From the NCBI GenBank assembly GCA_012842425.1, contig DUSU01000095.1, forward strand, positions 1-46,305: DNA of 46,305 nucleotides. Reading direction: 5' to 3'. The position numbers and the translations under genes were made by a program. Source of the stretch: Candidatus Fermentithermobacillaceae bacterium. Its GTDB lineage: Bacteria > Bacillota > Sulfobacillia > Fermentithermobacillales > Fermentithermobacillaceae. Below are positions 1 to 10,370 of this stretch, one piece after another. A model generated the notes under the pieces. That model had not been told where the DNA came from and ran no database searches. It saw nothing but the letters and a program-made list of their open reading frames with translations. How positions within the stretch are numbered: the first letter of the stretch is position 1; each line of letters begins with the position of its first letter.

Positions 1-1
1 C

Positions 2-1072
2 ACCTCAACGGTCACGGGGACATCTTTTGGGACCATAAGCACGCTGGGCATCGCCCTGATGGGTGTCTCTGAAGCCAGCGGCATACCTGCCCCTCTGATG
101 GCCGGGGCTATCGTCTCGGGCGCGTACTTCGGAGACAAGATGTCTCCCCTGTCGGATACGACCAACGTCGCGCCGGCAGTCTCGGGCACAGCGGTTTACG
201 AGCATATCAACTCCATGATGTTCACAACGGTCCCGTCACTGGCCATCTCGGTAGTCGCCTTCTACTTCCTGGGCCTAGGTGCGGGAGGCGAAGTCGACCC
301 GGCTTCCATCGAAGCGTTAAAGAGCAGCCTGGAAGCCAATTTCAACGTAGGACCGGTGACCCTGCTGCCCGCCCTGACGATACTCGTCATGTCGGTCAGG
401 AAGGCTCCTGCTCTTCCCTCACTGGCGGCAGGAGTCGTCGTATCCTGCCTTTCTGCCATTGCGACCCAGGGTACACGCATTCAGGCCCTTGCAAAGGCGG
501 CGACCAACGGGTTCACGGGCCAAACCGGAAACCAAGCGCTTGACACTCTCCTCACCCGCGGAGGGGTTATGTCCATGCTCCCAACGGTCTTGCTCATACT
601 GGCGGCTACAGCGCTGGGCGGTGTGCTTAGGGAAACCGGGACGGTTAGGCGACTGGTAGACGAGCTCCTCGTCAGAGTGAAATCCCGGGGAGGTCTGGTG
701 CTCGCGACCTTGTCTTCGTGCTACCTTACGCTCGTGGCATCCGGCAACCAGATGCTGGCCATCATCGTGCCGGGCCAGGCTTTCAAAGACGCTTTTGCCA
801 TGAGGGGCCTCCATCCAAAGGTTCTGTCGAGGACGCTGGAGGATGCGGGAACTCTCGGGGCGCCCCTCATCCCCTGGAGCACGGCCGCTCTTTTCATCCA
901 CGGCATGCTGAAAGTGCCGTCCACAGGCTACTGGAAGTACGCTCTCCTGAATTGGATAACCCCTCTGGTGGCGATCGCACTGGCTCTTACGGGCCGGTGC
1001 CTGTTCCATTTGGAAGTTGGCACCGGAAGAATCACTGAAAACCCTGAAGGAGGAATTCACGGTGATCATTGA
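2..1072 (+). CDS. nhaC: Na+/H+ antiporter NhaC family, 5'-truncated by the window edge
   Basis: The frame is open upstream of the listed ATG (TSTVTGTSFGTISTLGIALMGVS...). It contains GDKMSPLSDTTNVAPAVSGT and multiple TM segments typical of NhaC. Confidence 0.85.
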   Translation, partial: TSTVTGTSFGTISTLGIALMGVSEASGIPAPLMAGAIVSGAYFGDKMSPLSDTTNVAPAVSGTAVYEHINSMMFTTVPSLAISVVAFYFLGLGAGGEVDPASIEALKSSLEANFNVGPVTLLPALTILVMSVRKAPALPSLAAGVVVSCLSAIATQGTRIQALAKAATNGFTGQTGNQALDTLLTRGGVMSMLPTVLLILAATALGGVLRETGTVRRLVDELLVRVKSRGGLVLATLSSCYLTLVASGNQMLAIIVPGQAFKDAFAMRGLHPKVLSRTLEDAGTLGAPLIPWSTAALFIHGMLKVPSTGYWKYALLNWITPLVAIALALTGRCLFHLEVGTGRITENPEGGIHGDH

Positions 1073-2036
1073 CGTCCACAATCACTTCTACCCCATGGCC
1101 TACCTCGAGATGGTGAAAAAGGGAGGCTGCGTGGCACAAGCGGGTCGCGACGATGAGGGAAACCTCCTCATCATCTATGAGGGAGACTTCAACGTAGTGG
1201 ACCGGGGACACAGGGACCAAGATTTCCGACTGGCCGAGTTGGACAGATTCGGCATCGACGCCCAGGTAGTGACGATGACCACCCCGGGAGTCCACATTGA
1301 GGAAGCATCGAGAGGGATCGAGATGGCAAGGGCCTCAAATGAGGGGTTCGCAGAGATGGCAAAGAAGAGCGGAGGCAGGTACGCCCCTCTGGCCGCGCTC
1401 CCGCTCCAAGCACCGAAGGCGGCCGCCGATGAACTCATCCATGCAGTTACAAAGCTGGGCCTTAAGGGCGGGACACTCTTTACCAACGTGTGCGGCAAGC
1501 CGCTGGACCTGCCCGAGTTTCGTCCGGTGTTCGAAGCCGCAGCCTCGCTGGGAGTCCCCTTGTTCATCCATCCGACAACCCCTGTACCGGCCCAGATGTT
1601 CCTCGACTTCCGTCTTGCGGCCACCGTGGGCTTCACGACGGACACAACGGTCACCTTCGCCAGGCTGATTTTCTCAGGACTTCTGGACGAGATCCCCGGT
1701 CTTAAGCTGGTGGCGTCGCACCTCGGGGGTACCCTCCCCTTCCTTGCCGAGAGGCTAGACAGGGGTTTCGAAGCCTACCCCGAGTGCAAGAAGCCCAAGA
1801 AAAGGCCGTCGGATTACCTGAAAGGGATCTTCTACGACTGCGTCCTGTTCGACCCCCGGACGGTTGAGTTCGCCATCGATACGATGGGTGTTACTCAGTT
1901 CATGGTGGGAAGCGACTACCCGCATCAGATAGGCAGTCTGGAGAAGGCAGTAAAGGTCGTCGCCGGCCTCGACCTGAGAGACGCTGAGAAAGAACTCGTC
2001 TTTGGGAAGAACGCACAGAAGCTCTTTGGACTATAG
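1062..2036 (+). CDS. Amidohydrolase family 2 (ACMSD/gamma-resorcylate decarboxylase-like) metal-dependent hydrolase
   Basis: IDVHNHFY metal-binding start, HPTTP, SHLGGTLPF and GSDYPHQIG. GTG start at 1062 preceded by AAGGAGGA; the listed ORF start at 1017 lies inside nhaC. Confidence 0.85.
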   Translation: MIIDVHNHFYPMAYLEMVKKGGCVAQAGRDDEGNLLIIYEGDFNVVDRGHRDQDFRLAELDRFGIDAQVVTMTTPGVHIEEASRGIEMARASNEGFAEMAKKSGGRYAPLAALPLQAPKAAADELIHAVTKLGLKGGTLFTNVCGKPLDLPEFRPVFEAAASLGVPLFIHPTTPVPAQMFLDFRLAATVGFTTDTTVTFARLIFSGLLDEIPGLKLVASHLGGTLPFLAERLDRGFEAYPECKKPKKRPSDYLKGIFYDCVLFDPRTVEFAIDTMGVTQFMVGSDYPHQIGSLEKAVKVVAGLDLRDAEKELVFGKNAQKLFGL

Positions 2037-2087
2037 AGTTCACGGAGCTGTGGAATCGGCGCAGCCATAGACCCAAACAAATCGGCA

Positions 2088-2107
2088 GGGCGGGGAAATC
2101 CCCGCCC
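2088..2107 (+). terminator. Stem-loop GGGCGGGG-AAAT-CCCCGCCC
   Basis: Perfect 8-bp GC-rich hairpin 50 nt after the amidohydrolase stop, followed by TTCCATTCT. Confidence 0.6.
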
Positions 2108-2183
2108 TTCCATTCTGACACTCATTCTTTGGTATCTTTGAGCAATCTCAAGAGATCCGACAAAACGACCGCCTCAGGCCGGT

Positions 2184-2366
2184 TTAATACCTCCGCCTCT
2201 TGCGGGCGCGCGCAGCTTCGGACTTCTTCTTGCGTCTTACGCTCGGACTTTCGTAGTGCTCGTGCTTGCGCACATCCCTGAGGATACCCGACCTCTGACA
2301 CTCTCTCTTAAAGCGGCGTAGGGCGCTGTCGAAGCTCTCTTCCTTGCCAACTCTAACCTCTGGCAA
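2184..2366 (-). CDS. rpsU: 30S ribosomal protein S21 (bS21)
   Basis: [60 protein letters not shown] start at 2366 has a GGAGGGA SD; the 84-aa ORF start is too far upstream. Confidence 0.88.
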   Translation of the reverse strand: MPEVRVGKEESFDSALRRFKRECQRSGILRDVRKHEHYESPSVRRKKKSEAARARKRRRY

Positions 2367-2531
2367 ACTCTGTCCCTCCCTCCGCCGCAGGAGTTCCTCC
2401 CGCTCCTGAATAACAACTAGGATTGTACAATATGTCACTTCACTAGGTCAATCAGGACTGAAGCGGCACCGGAGGACAGTTCTGCCTGCCGGATACCTTT
2501 TGTCACCTAGAGACGCGGGGCGGGTTCTCGC

Positions 2532-3641
2532 TTAGGACTTACGGTAGACTTCGCGCCACGATTGGGCCTGGCGCTCAAGGGCTAGGTCCACCAGTCTCCG
2601 CACCAGTTCGGGAAAGGCGAGGCCGCTCGCCTCCCACATCTTGGGGTACATGCTAATCCGGGTAAACCCGGGGATGGTATTAAGCTCATTTACGTAGACC
2701 TTTCTCGCCTTCGCGTCGACGAAAAAGTCCACCCTGGCCATGCCCTTGCATCCCGTGACGCGGAACGCCTCCACCGCGATCTCCTGCACCCGCGCCATCA
2801 TCTCGGGGTCCAGGTCAGCCGGAATAGCAAGCGCCGTCGTGTCTTCGATATACTTCGCTTCGTAATCGTAGAACTCTCTGCCGGGAAGGATCTGCCCGGC
2901 TATGGATGCGACCGGCTCTTCGTTCCCGAGGACGCTGCACTCAACCTCCAGACACCCCTCCATCGCGGGCTCCACAAGCGCTTTTGTGTCGTAAAGGAAT
3001 GCCCGGTCAAGAGCTGTCGCCAGAGCATCCGGGCTCTTGACCTTCGTTACCCCCAAGCTCGACCCTGAGCCTGAAGGCTTCGCGAAGAGTGGAAAGGTGA
3101 CCCTGTTAAGCAGGTTCTCCAAAACCTCCTGCCTGTTTGTCCTCCATGAATGCCGCCCCACGGGTATGGCAGGCACGTGTGGGACTCCCGCTGAAGCGAG
3201 GAGCCGCTTGGTCGTGTCTTTGTCCATGCACACCGCCGAAGCCAAGACCGGAGCGCCAACGTAGGGGATGCCCGAGAGCTCAAGAAGGCCTTGGAGCGTG
3301 CCGTCTTCGCCGTAAGGCCCGTGCAGGACCGGGAATACCACGTCGATCTCATGGAGCGCCATCTTGCCGTCGCCGTTAACCCAGACCCCCTTCTTGTCCG
3401 GGTTAGGCAAGAGGCAGCACGATGGCCCCATCTCGACCAGCACCTCTGTGCTCCCGCTCGCGAAAAAGGCTTCGCCGTCGCCTAGGTACACCCACTGCCC
3501 TTGCCTGGTCACTCCTATCGCCACGACCGCGAAGCCCGCTTGCCTGGCGGCACCGATCACCGAAAAGGCAGACATAACAGAGATCTCGTGTTCGCCCGAT
3601 CTCCCGCCGAAAACAACTCCCAGCCTAAGCACATGCATCAC
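2532..3641 (-). CDS. ddl: D-alanine--D-alanine ligase
   Basis: GVVFGGRSGEHEISVMSA, LHGPYGEDGTLQGLLEL, VNELNTIPGFT. Confidence 0.93.
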   Translation of the reverse strand: MMHVLRLGVVFGGRSGEHEISVMSAFSVIGAARQAGFAVVAIGVTRQGQWVYLGDGEAFFASGSTEVLVEMGPSCCLLPNPDKKGVWVNGDGKMALHEIDVVFPVLHGPYGEDGTLQGLLELSGIPYVGAPVLASAVCMDKDTTKRLLASAGVPHVPAIPVGRHSWRTNRQEVLENLLNRVTFPLFAKPSGSGSSLGVTKVKSPDALATALDRAFLYDTKALVEPAMEGCLEVECSVLGNEEPVASIAGQILPGREFYDYEAKYIEDTTALAIPADLDPEMMARVQEIAVEAFRVTGCKGMARVDFFVDAKARKVYVNELNTIPGFTRISMYPKMWEASGLAFPELVRRLVDLALERQAQSWREVYRKS

Positions 3642-3647
3642 CCTAAG

Positions 3648-4925
3648 TTAGCGTCTCGCTGAACCGGTTACATCCAAGGGGCCCGCTTCTTGGACCGTCA
3701 CGCTAATTACCTTCCCCTTGAGGTCGTCTTCTCCGGAAAAGCGGCACCTAACGTAGTTCCTGGTGAACCCCGCCAAGAGCCCATCCTTTTCGCGGTCGTC
3801 TTCCACCAGGACTTCAAAATCTCTCCCAACAAGTCTACGGTGAAATGCCCCGGAGAGTTCCCGTCCCAGCGAGATCAGGGCCGAAACTCGTTCTTCCTTT
3901 ACCTTCTCAGGCACCTTGTCCTCAAACGCTGCGGCTCTCGTCCCCGGACGAACAGAGTACTTGAAAGCGTGGATCCTTGAGAACCCGGCCTCCCTTGCAA
4001 CCGTCAGACTCTCCCGAAAGTCCTCTTCTGTCTCGCCGGGGAACCCTGCGATTATGTCGGTGGTTAGCCCGAGGTCCGGTGCGACCCGCCTTGCCCTCCC
4101 CACGATGTCCATGAAGAGGGCCACATCATACCTGCGCCCCATCATCCGCAAGATCCGATCGCTCCCGCTCTGAAGGGGAAGGTGGAGGTGATGGCACACG
4201 TTGGGCAGCCTGAGGCAGTCAAGGAGTTCGGGGGTGACGTCGTGGGGCTCCAGAGAGCTTATCCTCAAGCGGATGAGCCCCTCAATCCGGCCGACCTCCT
4301 CGACGAGCCGGGGGAGATTGCCTTCTCCGTAGAGACCGATATGGGTACCCGTCAGCACAATCTCTTTGTACCCACGCTGAACCAGCCTCTCTGCTTCCCT
4401 GATGACGCTTTCGGGGCTTCTCGACCTGGAGGGGCCCCTGGCGTAGGGGACTATGCAGTAGGTGCAGTAGTCGCCGCACCCTTCCTGGATCTTTAGAAAT
4501 GCGCGGGTGAGGTCCGGCTGCTGGACCTCGGTCTCCTCAAACTCCTCACCCGCCACATGGGGTTTCACTTCGACTACCGGCGCCCCGGTCTCAAGGGCTT
4601 CCAGGACCAGATCGGCCAGACGGCTCCGTTCCCTGACGCCCGAGACCGCGATTACGCCGGGGATCTCCTTAACCTCGTCTGAGGCAATCTGGGGATAACA
4701 ACCCGTCACAACAACCTTAGCGCCCCTTCTCGCCGCAGCCCGTATGGCCTGGCGGCATTTCTGGGCGCTCCGCGCGGTGACGGCGCACGTGTTTATCACT
4801 ACTACGTCGGCATCGTCCTCAGCGACGACAAAACCCTTCCTCTCGAAGCTCTCCCTGAGAAAATCGGTATCGTAGCGGTTCTGCTTGCATCCAAAGGTGC
4901 GGAAAGACACCGTCTTCTTCGGCAA
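3648..4925 (-). CDS. mtaB: tRNA (t6A37) methylthiotransferase MtaB, radical SAM
   Basis: TFGCKQNRYD, KIQEGCGDYCTYCIVPYARG (CxxxCxxC), C-terminal TRAM-like region. Confidence 0.92.
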   Translation of the reverse strand: MPKKTVSFRTFGCKQNRYDTDFLRESFERKGFVVAEDDADVVVINTCAVTARSAQKCRQAIRAAARRGAKVVVTGCYPQIASDEVKEIPGVIAVSGVRERSRLADLVLEALETGAPVVEVKPHVAGEEFEETEVQQPDLTRAFLKIQEGCGDYCTYCIVPYARGPSRSRSPESVIREAERLVQRGYKEIVLTGTHIGLYGEGNLPRLVEEVGRIEGLIRLRISSLEPHDVTPELLDCLRLPNVCHHLHLPLQSGSDRILRMMGRRYDVALFMDIVGRARRVAPDLGLTTDIIAGFPGETEEDFRESLTVAREAGFSRIHAFKYSVRPGTRAAAFEDKVPEKVKEERVSALISLGRELSGAFHRRLVGRDFEVLVEDDREKDGLLAGFTRNYVRCRFSGEDDLKGKVISVTVQEAGPLDVTGSARR

Positions 4926-4987
4926 ATCAGTTGTACCCTGCCCTTTCTTATCGTCCTGAATCTTCGTCGTTTTCCATCATTATATCT

Positions 4988-5704
4988 TTACCGCAGGTGA
5001 TCCGATATGCTCTCGGACACAGTCACTATTGTATAGCCTTTTTCTCTCAGGCCGTCTATGAGTGTGGGCAGGGCCGACACAGTGGGTTCGGTGGGATGCA
5101 TGAGGATAAGCGCTCCGGGCACAACCCCGGCAAGAGCTCTCTTCCAGATGGCCTCCGGTTCAGGCAGTCTCCAGTCTACGGTATCGACGGTCCACAGCAC
5201 GGTCTGATAGCCCATCTCAAGCGCATATTCCACCGTATTGTTGGTCCATTCCCCGTAAGGCGGGGCGAAAAGTTTCGATGGATACACGCCACAAGCCTGG
5301 AATATCCGCTCCTCGCCGCTTTGGATGAGGCGCTGGAGGCTCTGCTTGCCCATTGACTGGACGTGGTTGTGGGCTCCGCCGTGGTTTCCTATCTCGTGGC
5401 CCTCGGACACGATCCGCGTGAGGAGAGCAGGGTTCTTCTCAGCCCAGGTACCGGTGGGAAAGAAGGTTGCACGGACGTTCTTTGACGAGAGGATGTCCAA
5501 AAGCGCCGGGATATGCTCTTCTCCCCAGTCAACGTTGAACATCAGCGTGACATTGGGTTTGCCCGAGTAACCCCGGGTGATGGGAGCGACGCCGGCCATG
5601 GCCTCCTCGGCATCATACATACCCAACAGGTTCAAGAGGCATGCCGCCCACAGGAGCGCCGATAGAGCGGCGCACAAGAGGTACTTGCGCTTGAGGACAA
5701 ACAT
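4988..5704 (-). CDS. Polysaccharide deacetylase family protein (NodB domain, PdaB-like)
   Basis: LMFNVDWGEEHIPALLDIL, HEIGNHGGAHNHV, FAPPYGEW; N-terminal TM/signal. Confidence 0.82.
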   Translation of the reverse strand: MFVLKRKYLLCAALSALLWAACLLNLLGMYDAEEAMAGVAPITRGYSGKPNVTLMFNVDWGEEHIPALLDILSSKNVRATFFPTGTWAEKNPALLTRIVSEGHEIGNHGGAHNHVQSMGKQSLQRLIQSGEERIFQACGVYPSKLFAPPYGEWTNNTVEYALEMGYQTVLWTVDTVDWRLPEPEAIWKRALAGVVPGALILMHPTEPTVSALPTLIDGLREKGYTIVTVSESISDHLR

Positions 5705-5736
5705 AAAGGTACCACCCGGTGAAGCTTATGTGGGAG

Positions 5737-6492
5737 CTATCGCTTCGTAGAACAGCCCGACATAAAGCTCATGAGGACCGCGACCGCCGCTATGCCGGCC
5801 GTTTCGGCTTTCAGGATGTATGGGCCCAAAGAGACGGGTATGAAGCCCTTTGCGAGCACACGCTCTACTTCCGAGGCGTCGAGGCCGCCTTCCGGCCCTA
5901 TGATTATGGAGGCTTCGGTTTGCCCTTTGGTGGCCGAAGCGAGGTCGGCGGTGAGCCCTTCGTGCTCGTGAGCAAGCAGAGGAACGCCCGCTACACCCCG
6001 GTCAAGGACCTCTCCCAAGGTGGTTATCTCATGGATCTCGGGCAGCGACCCTCTCCCCGACTGCTGAGCGGCGGCTTTGGCAACCCGCGCCCAGCGGTCT
6101 CTCCTGGCAAGGGCTTTGTCCTCGCTAAGCCGCGGGATCGTCCTGTTGGTCACGATGGGGGTGAAAGACGTGACGCCCAACTCCGTGGCCTTTTCCACCA
6201 CCAAGTCCAGGCTCTGGTGCTTGAGGAGAGCCGCGTAGAGATGGATGCGTATGGCGGGAGGAGTTACGCGCATCCTGGCGGTTATGGAAGCCAGCAGTTT
6301 TCCCGGCTGAAGCGCTTCTACCACCGCGCTGTACTCGGTTTCACCCAGGACGGCACGGAAAGCCTCACCCGGCGAGAGCCGTTGGGCAAGCGCGTGCCGG
6401 TAGGCCTCACCCGTGAGGGCGATCTGGTTACCTAGAACCATTTGAGGTTCAACGAAGTAAAGGGGCGGGGTATGGCCTTGCTCCTTGTTCAC
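5737..6492 (-). CDS. rsmE: 16S rRNA m3U1498 methyltransferase RsmE
   Basis: LVVEKATELGVTSFTPIVTNRT, IIIGPEGGLDASEVE, SLGPYILKAETAGIAA. ATGA overlap with dnaJ. Confidence 0.93.
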   Translation of the reverse strand: MNKEQGHTPPLYFVEPQMVLGNQIALTGEAYRHALAQRLSPGEAFRAVLGETEYSAVVEALQPGKLLASITARMRVTPPAIRIHLYAALLKHQSLDLVVEKATELGVTSFTPIVTNRTIPRLSEDKALARRDRWARVAKAAAQQSGRGSLPEIHEITTLGEVLDRGVAGVPLLAHEHEGLTADLASATKGQTEASIIIGPEGGLDASEVERVLAKGFIPVSLGPYILKAETAGIAAVAVLMSFMSGCSTKR

Positions 6493-7652
6493 TTGGACCC
6501 TCCGTCAGCCCCTCTCAGTCTGTCGAAGAAAGACCTGGTGTCCGCGAACGTCTCGCCGTCGAATTTGCCCAGTTCCTTCAGTATCTCTTTCTCGCGGCCC
6601 GATAGCTTGGTGGGGACCCTTACGCTCACCCTGACGAGCATATCGCCTCTTCCCTTGGAACGCAGGCGCGGCATGCCTTTGCCCCGGAGCCTGAGGACCG
6701 CCCCGGGTTGTGTGCCCGCGGGCACATCCATCTCGATCTGTCCGTCAATACTCGGGACAACTACCGTCCCGCCGATCGCTGCCAGCGGAAAACTCACAAC
6801 CTGATCGAGGATGAGGTCGTCACCCTGGCGCTGGAACCGCTCGTGCGGGCGGACAAAGACAACAACGTACAGGTCGCCCGCAGGGCCACCCCTCACCCCG
6901 GCATTCCCCTGACCTTGGAGCCTTAGGCGCAGGCCGGAGTCGGCTCCGGGCGGCACCTTGACGGTAACGGTCCTGGTCCTGGACACGCTTCCCCTGCCGT
7001 CGCATTCCTTGCACGGCTTCTCGATGACCTTTCCTGTACCGCCGCACCTCGAACACGTTGTAACCGTCACAAAAGAGCCCAGCATGGTAGACCTGGACGT
7101 CCTCACCTGGCCCGTTCCACGGCAGGTGGGGCATGTCTTTATTTCGCTCCCGGGCTCGGCGCCACTCCCCTGGCACCTAGTGCACCTTTCCGTCCGGGGT
7201 ATCCTTATGTCTCGCTCAACGCCGGTGAAAGCCTCCTCGAGCGTGATGTCGATCTCCAGTTCAAGGTCGTCGCCCCTACGAGGTCCGGTGTCTACCTGCC
7301 TCCGGCCGCCGAAGATCTCCTCGAAGCCGCCGAACAGGTCTCCAAAGGGGAAGCCGCCAAAATCGGTGAAGACGCGCCCGAAAGGATCTCCCGTCTGCCC
7401 CCCTGAGGCTCCCCCGCCCGCGCCTGCGAAAGGACCGTCCGGATGACCGTAGGCATCGTAGTTGGAGCGCTTGGTCGGGTCTGAAAGCACCTCGTAGGCC
7501 TCGTTTATCTCCTTGAATCGAGCCTCGGCGTCCTTATCTCCGGGATTGGCGTCAGGATGGTGCTTCTTGGCGAGCTGCCTGAAAGCCCTCTTTATCTCAT
7601 CTTGGGAGGCGTCCTTGCTGACGCCCAATACCTCGTAGTAGTCCTTTTTCAA
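6489..7652 (-). CDS. dnaJ: Molecular chaperone DnaJ
   Basis: J-domain with intact HPD (KKHHPDANPG), G/F region, four CxxCxGxG zinc motifs. ATGA overlap with the upstream chaperonin gene. Confidence 0.97.
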   Translation of the reverse strand: MKKDYYEVLGVSKDASQDEIKRAFRQLAKKHHPDANPGDKDAEARFKEINEAYEVLSDPTKRSNYDAYGHPDGPFAGAGGGASGGQTGDPFGRVFTDFGGFPFGDLFGGFEEIFGGRRQVDTGPRRGDDLELEIDITLEEAFTGVERDIRIPRTERCTRCQGSGAEPGSEIKTCPTCRGTGQVRTSRSTMLGSFVTVTTCSRCGGTGKVIEKPCKECDGRGSVSRTRTVTVKVPPGADSGLRLRLQGQGNAGVRGGPAGDLYVVVFVRPHERFQRQGDDLILDQVVSFPLAAIGGTVVVPSIDGQIEMDVPAGTQPGAVLRLRGKGMPRLRSKGRGDMLVRVSVRVPTKLSGREKEILKELGKFDGETFADTRSFFDRLRGADGGSK

Positions 7653-9229
7653 AAGTCCATATCCTCCGCCGGCTTACCTTCAGACGAGCCTTGTGCCTCG
7701 TCTTTCTTCTTGATGATCGTGTCAATTCTAAGTATGGCGCAGGCGATCTCCAGCGCAGCTTTGAGCGCGTGGGTCTTAACCGGCGCCGGGTCGATTACCC
7801 CCATGGCTACCATGTCGACTATCTCGCCCGTATCACAGTCCACCGCGAGGCGGTCGCTGTTTTCTTCGGTCTGCCTGGCCATCGCGTCCCCTACCTTCTC
7901 AAGGGGGTTGAACCCCGCGTTCGAGACGATCTGGGCCATCGGGCGCTTCAGGGCCTCGACGACGCAGAGTAGGCCGTACGCCTGCATACCCTTCTGGCTT
8001 AGCCTCATCTTCTCAACTTCCCGGGCGCACGCCAGCTCAATCGCCCCGCCGCCGGCCACGACTCCGCCCTTCACGGCAGCCTGGACCGAGGACGCTGCGT
8101 CGGTGCAGATCCGCTCCCGCTCACCCCTTACTTCCCCGGTGGTGGCGCCCACGAGGATAGTGGCCATGGGTTTGCCCTTTCCGCCCAGTATACGGATGTT
8201 CTCAAGTTTCTGGTCCTCGTAAACCTTCTCCGCCCCACCGAGGTACTTGGCAAGTTCCTCGGGAGGCTTCTTGAGGCCGGTCCTCTTAACCACGCGGGCT
8301 CCGGTGTGTTCGCAGACTTTCCTTAATTCGCTTGACGATACCCGCGTAACCACCATGACTCCCGCGTCGGTCAAGATCTCCTCGGCTATGTCTGAGATGC
8401 CCTTGTCGACGACTATAAACTTCACACCCAGTTTGACCACTTTATCGAGGTTGGCTTTGAACTCTTCCTGAAGCTCCAGATACCGCTGGAAGCCTACTTC
8501 AGTAGAAAGGGCTTCCTCCTCGACCTCTTCGGGCTCCAGGGCATCGTCGACTACAAGGATCTTGGGATCGTCCAGCGATTCGGGCATCTCCTCGTTGAGC
8601 CGTTCCTTATCGACGATGATGCCCGCGAAAACCTCGTTCTCGGCGCCTTCTTTGGCAACTATCGTCTCCGAAAGCTTAAACCGCGGGTCCAGGAGTTTCT
8701 CCTTGCCGACCATCTTGGCCGCGGCCACGACAAGCTCGGCGATATCCTTGTTGTCACGGCCGGCGACCAGCGCGACTTTAAGCAGCATAGGGTCGTCAAC
8801 ATCGTCTATCTTGATGGCCTTCTCGGCCACAATATCCATCGCGCGCTGCACGCCCGCGCGGACTCCGTCAATTATCCGGGTCACCGGGACGCCTCTGGCA
8901 GCCTGGTTTACTCCTTCCGAAAGGAGCGCCCCTGCCATTATGGTGGCCGTGGTCGTGCCGTCACCGACTTCGTCTTCCTGGGCTCTCGCGGTGTTGATCA
9001 CCATTTTGGCCGCAGGATGGTTCACATCCATCTTCGTGAGGATGGTCATACCGTCGTTGGTTATGACGACCTCGCCGAACCTGTCGACCAAGAGAGTATC
9101 CAGGCCTTTGGGACCGATCGTGCCCTCCACCGCGGAAGCGATGGCCCGCACCGCACTGGCATTCGTGAAGAGAGCTGCGAGTTTCTCGTTGATCTCGGAA
9201 GCATCTGCCGCTTGGCCCTTCAAAGTCAA
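7649..9229 (-). CDS. Archaeal-type (thermosome-like Group II/III) chaperonin
   Basis: [84 protein letters not shown]. An insertion between about 'VDDALEPEEVEEEALSTEVGFQRYLELQEEFKANL' resembles the group II helical protrusion (built-in lid). Clearly distinct from the GroEL at 30112-31734. Confidence 0.92.
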   Translation of the reverse strand: MTLKGQAADASEINEKLAALFTNASAVRAIASAVEGTIGPKGLDTLLVDRFGEVVITNDGMTILTKMDVNHPAAKMVINTARAQEDEVGDGTTTATIMAGALLSEGVNQAARGVPVTRIIDGVRAGVQRAMDIVAEKAIKIDDVDDPMLLKVALVAGRDNKDIAELVVAAAKMVGKEKLLDPRFKLSETIVAKEGAENEVFAGIIVDKERLNEEMPESLDDPKILVVDDALEPEEVEEEALSTEVGFQRYLELQEEFKANLDKVVKLGVKFIVVDKGISDIAEEILTDAGVMVVTRVSSSELRKVCEHTGARVVKRTGLKKPPEELAKYLGGAEKVYEDQKLENIRILGGKGKPMATILVGATTGEVRGERERICTDAASSVQAAVKGGVVAGGGAIELACAREVEKMRLSQKGMQAYGLLCVVEALKRPMAQIVSNAGFNPLEKVGDAMARQTEENSDRLAVDCDTGEIVDMVAMGVIDPAPVKTHALKAALEIACAILRIDTIIKKKDEAQGSSEGKPAEDMDF

Positions 9230-9294
9230 TGTGGGTCCCTCCTGTGTCTTGCGAGAATCGGGTCCGGTTATCCGGCCACCCGGTGCCGTCCGGT

Positions 9295-10317
9295 CTACCT
9301 TCCTTTGGAGAAGTAGCCGGTCAGCTTATCTTCAAACATGCTGACAATCGCAACTGCCTTGGAGTAGTCCATCCGCTTGGGTCCCAATATGCCGATTTTC
9401 CCTTCGGTGCGGCCCGCGCTGAACGTACCGTAGACCATTGAAATATCCTTTATGGATTCGGATTCGTTCTCTGCTCCGATCCGAATTGTGGGGTTGGTCT
9501 CGTCGTCTGACTTGGATAGGAGTGTCTGGATCATCCCGTTGGTTTCGATCGCCGAGATGACCCCCTTGAGCCTCTCAACATCCCTGAACTCAGGCAGGTT
9601 CAAGAGGTTCACTGGGCTTCCAACATAGAGCCTCTCGCTATCCGATAGAGTGACGCTCTTTAGGAACTCGACCACCTGCTCGACTATCATGGCGTACCTC
9701 GACGTTTCTTCCTTGAGAAGGCTGTACGCCTTGTCGGCAATCCGGTCCATGGTCACTCCGGTGAGGTTTCTGGACAGCGTCTCCGAGATCGCCCGGAGCT
9801 CCTCGTTGGATACTTCGCTCATTTCTATGAGGCACGTCTCGACAAAGCCGATGTCGGTTATGAGGACCAACAGGGCTTTGTCCGAAGACGCGGGCAAGAG
9901 GTGGATGCTCCTAAAGGTCACGGACTCGCAATCGGGCCCCAATACGAATCCTAGGTAGTTCGATGTTTCGGAAACAAGTCTCACGGCCTCCCGGAGAAAC
10001 GAGACAACATCCCGCATCTTGGTGCGGAAAAGCGCCTCAATAGCCCGGGACTCACCGGCGGTAAGCTTCTTCTTCGGCATCAGCTCATCAACGTAGAACC
10101 TGTATCCACGGTCGGACGGTACGCGTCCGGACGAAGTGTGGGGCTTATCGAGATAGCCTGTGTCCTCAAGGTCGGCCATCTCGTTTCTGATGGTCGCGGG
10201 GCTCACTCCGAGCCGGTACCGCTTTGCGATGACGCGCGAGCCAACCGGCAGGCCCGTCTCAATGTATTCCTCGACAACCGCTCTCAGCACGCGAGCCTTT
10301 CTATCGTCGAGTGTCAC
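9295..10317 (-). CDS. hrcA: Heat-inducible transcription repressor HrcA
   Basis: VLRAVVEEYIETGLPVGSRVIAKRYRLGVSPATIRNEMADLEDTGYLDKPHTSSGRVPSDRGYRFYVD. GTG start at 10317 with AAAGGAGG SD; the listed start at 10341 lies inside the CIRCE element. Confidence 0.95.
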   Translation of the reverse strand: MTLDDRKARVLRAVVEEYIETGLPVGSRVIAKRYRLGVSPATIRNEMADLEDTGYLDKPHTSSGRVPSDRGYRFYVDELMPKKKLTAGESRAIEALFRTKMRDVVSFLREAVRLVSETSNYLGFVLGPDCESVTFRSIHLLPASSDKALLVLITDIGFVETCLIEMSEVSNEELRAISETLSRNLTGVTMDRIADKAYSLLKEETSRYAMIVEQVVEFLKSVTLSDSERLYVGSPVNLLNLPEFRDVERLKGVISAIETNGMIQTLLSKSDDETNPTIRIGAENESESIKDISMVYGTFSAGRTEGKIGILGPKRMDYSKAVAIVSMFEDKLTGYFSKGR

Positions 10318-10334
10318 GTCCCGCCTCTCCTCCT

Positions 10335-10361
10335 TTAGCACTCTCTCCGTGAGAGTGCTAA
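10335..10361 (-). promoter_or_regulatory. CIRCE operator of the hrcA-chaperonin-dnaJ operon
   Basis: TTAGCACTC-N9-GAGTGCTAA, exact match to the CIRCE consensus, just upstream of the hrcA SD. Confidence 0.97.
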
Positions 10362-10370
10362 CCTAGATGA

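Noticed and set aside
10318-10341. Listed HrcA start at 10341
   Set aside because: It would place the start codon inside the CIRCE operator and upstream of a strong SD; the GTG at 10317 fits better.
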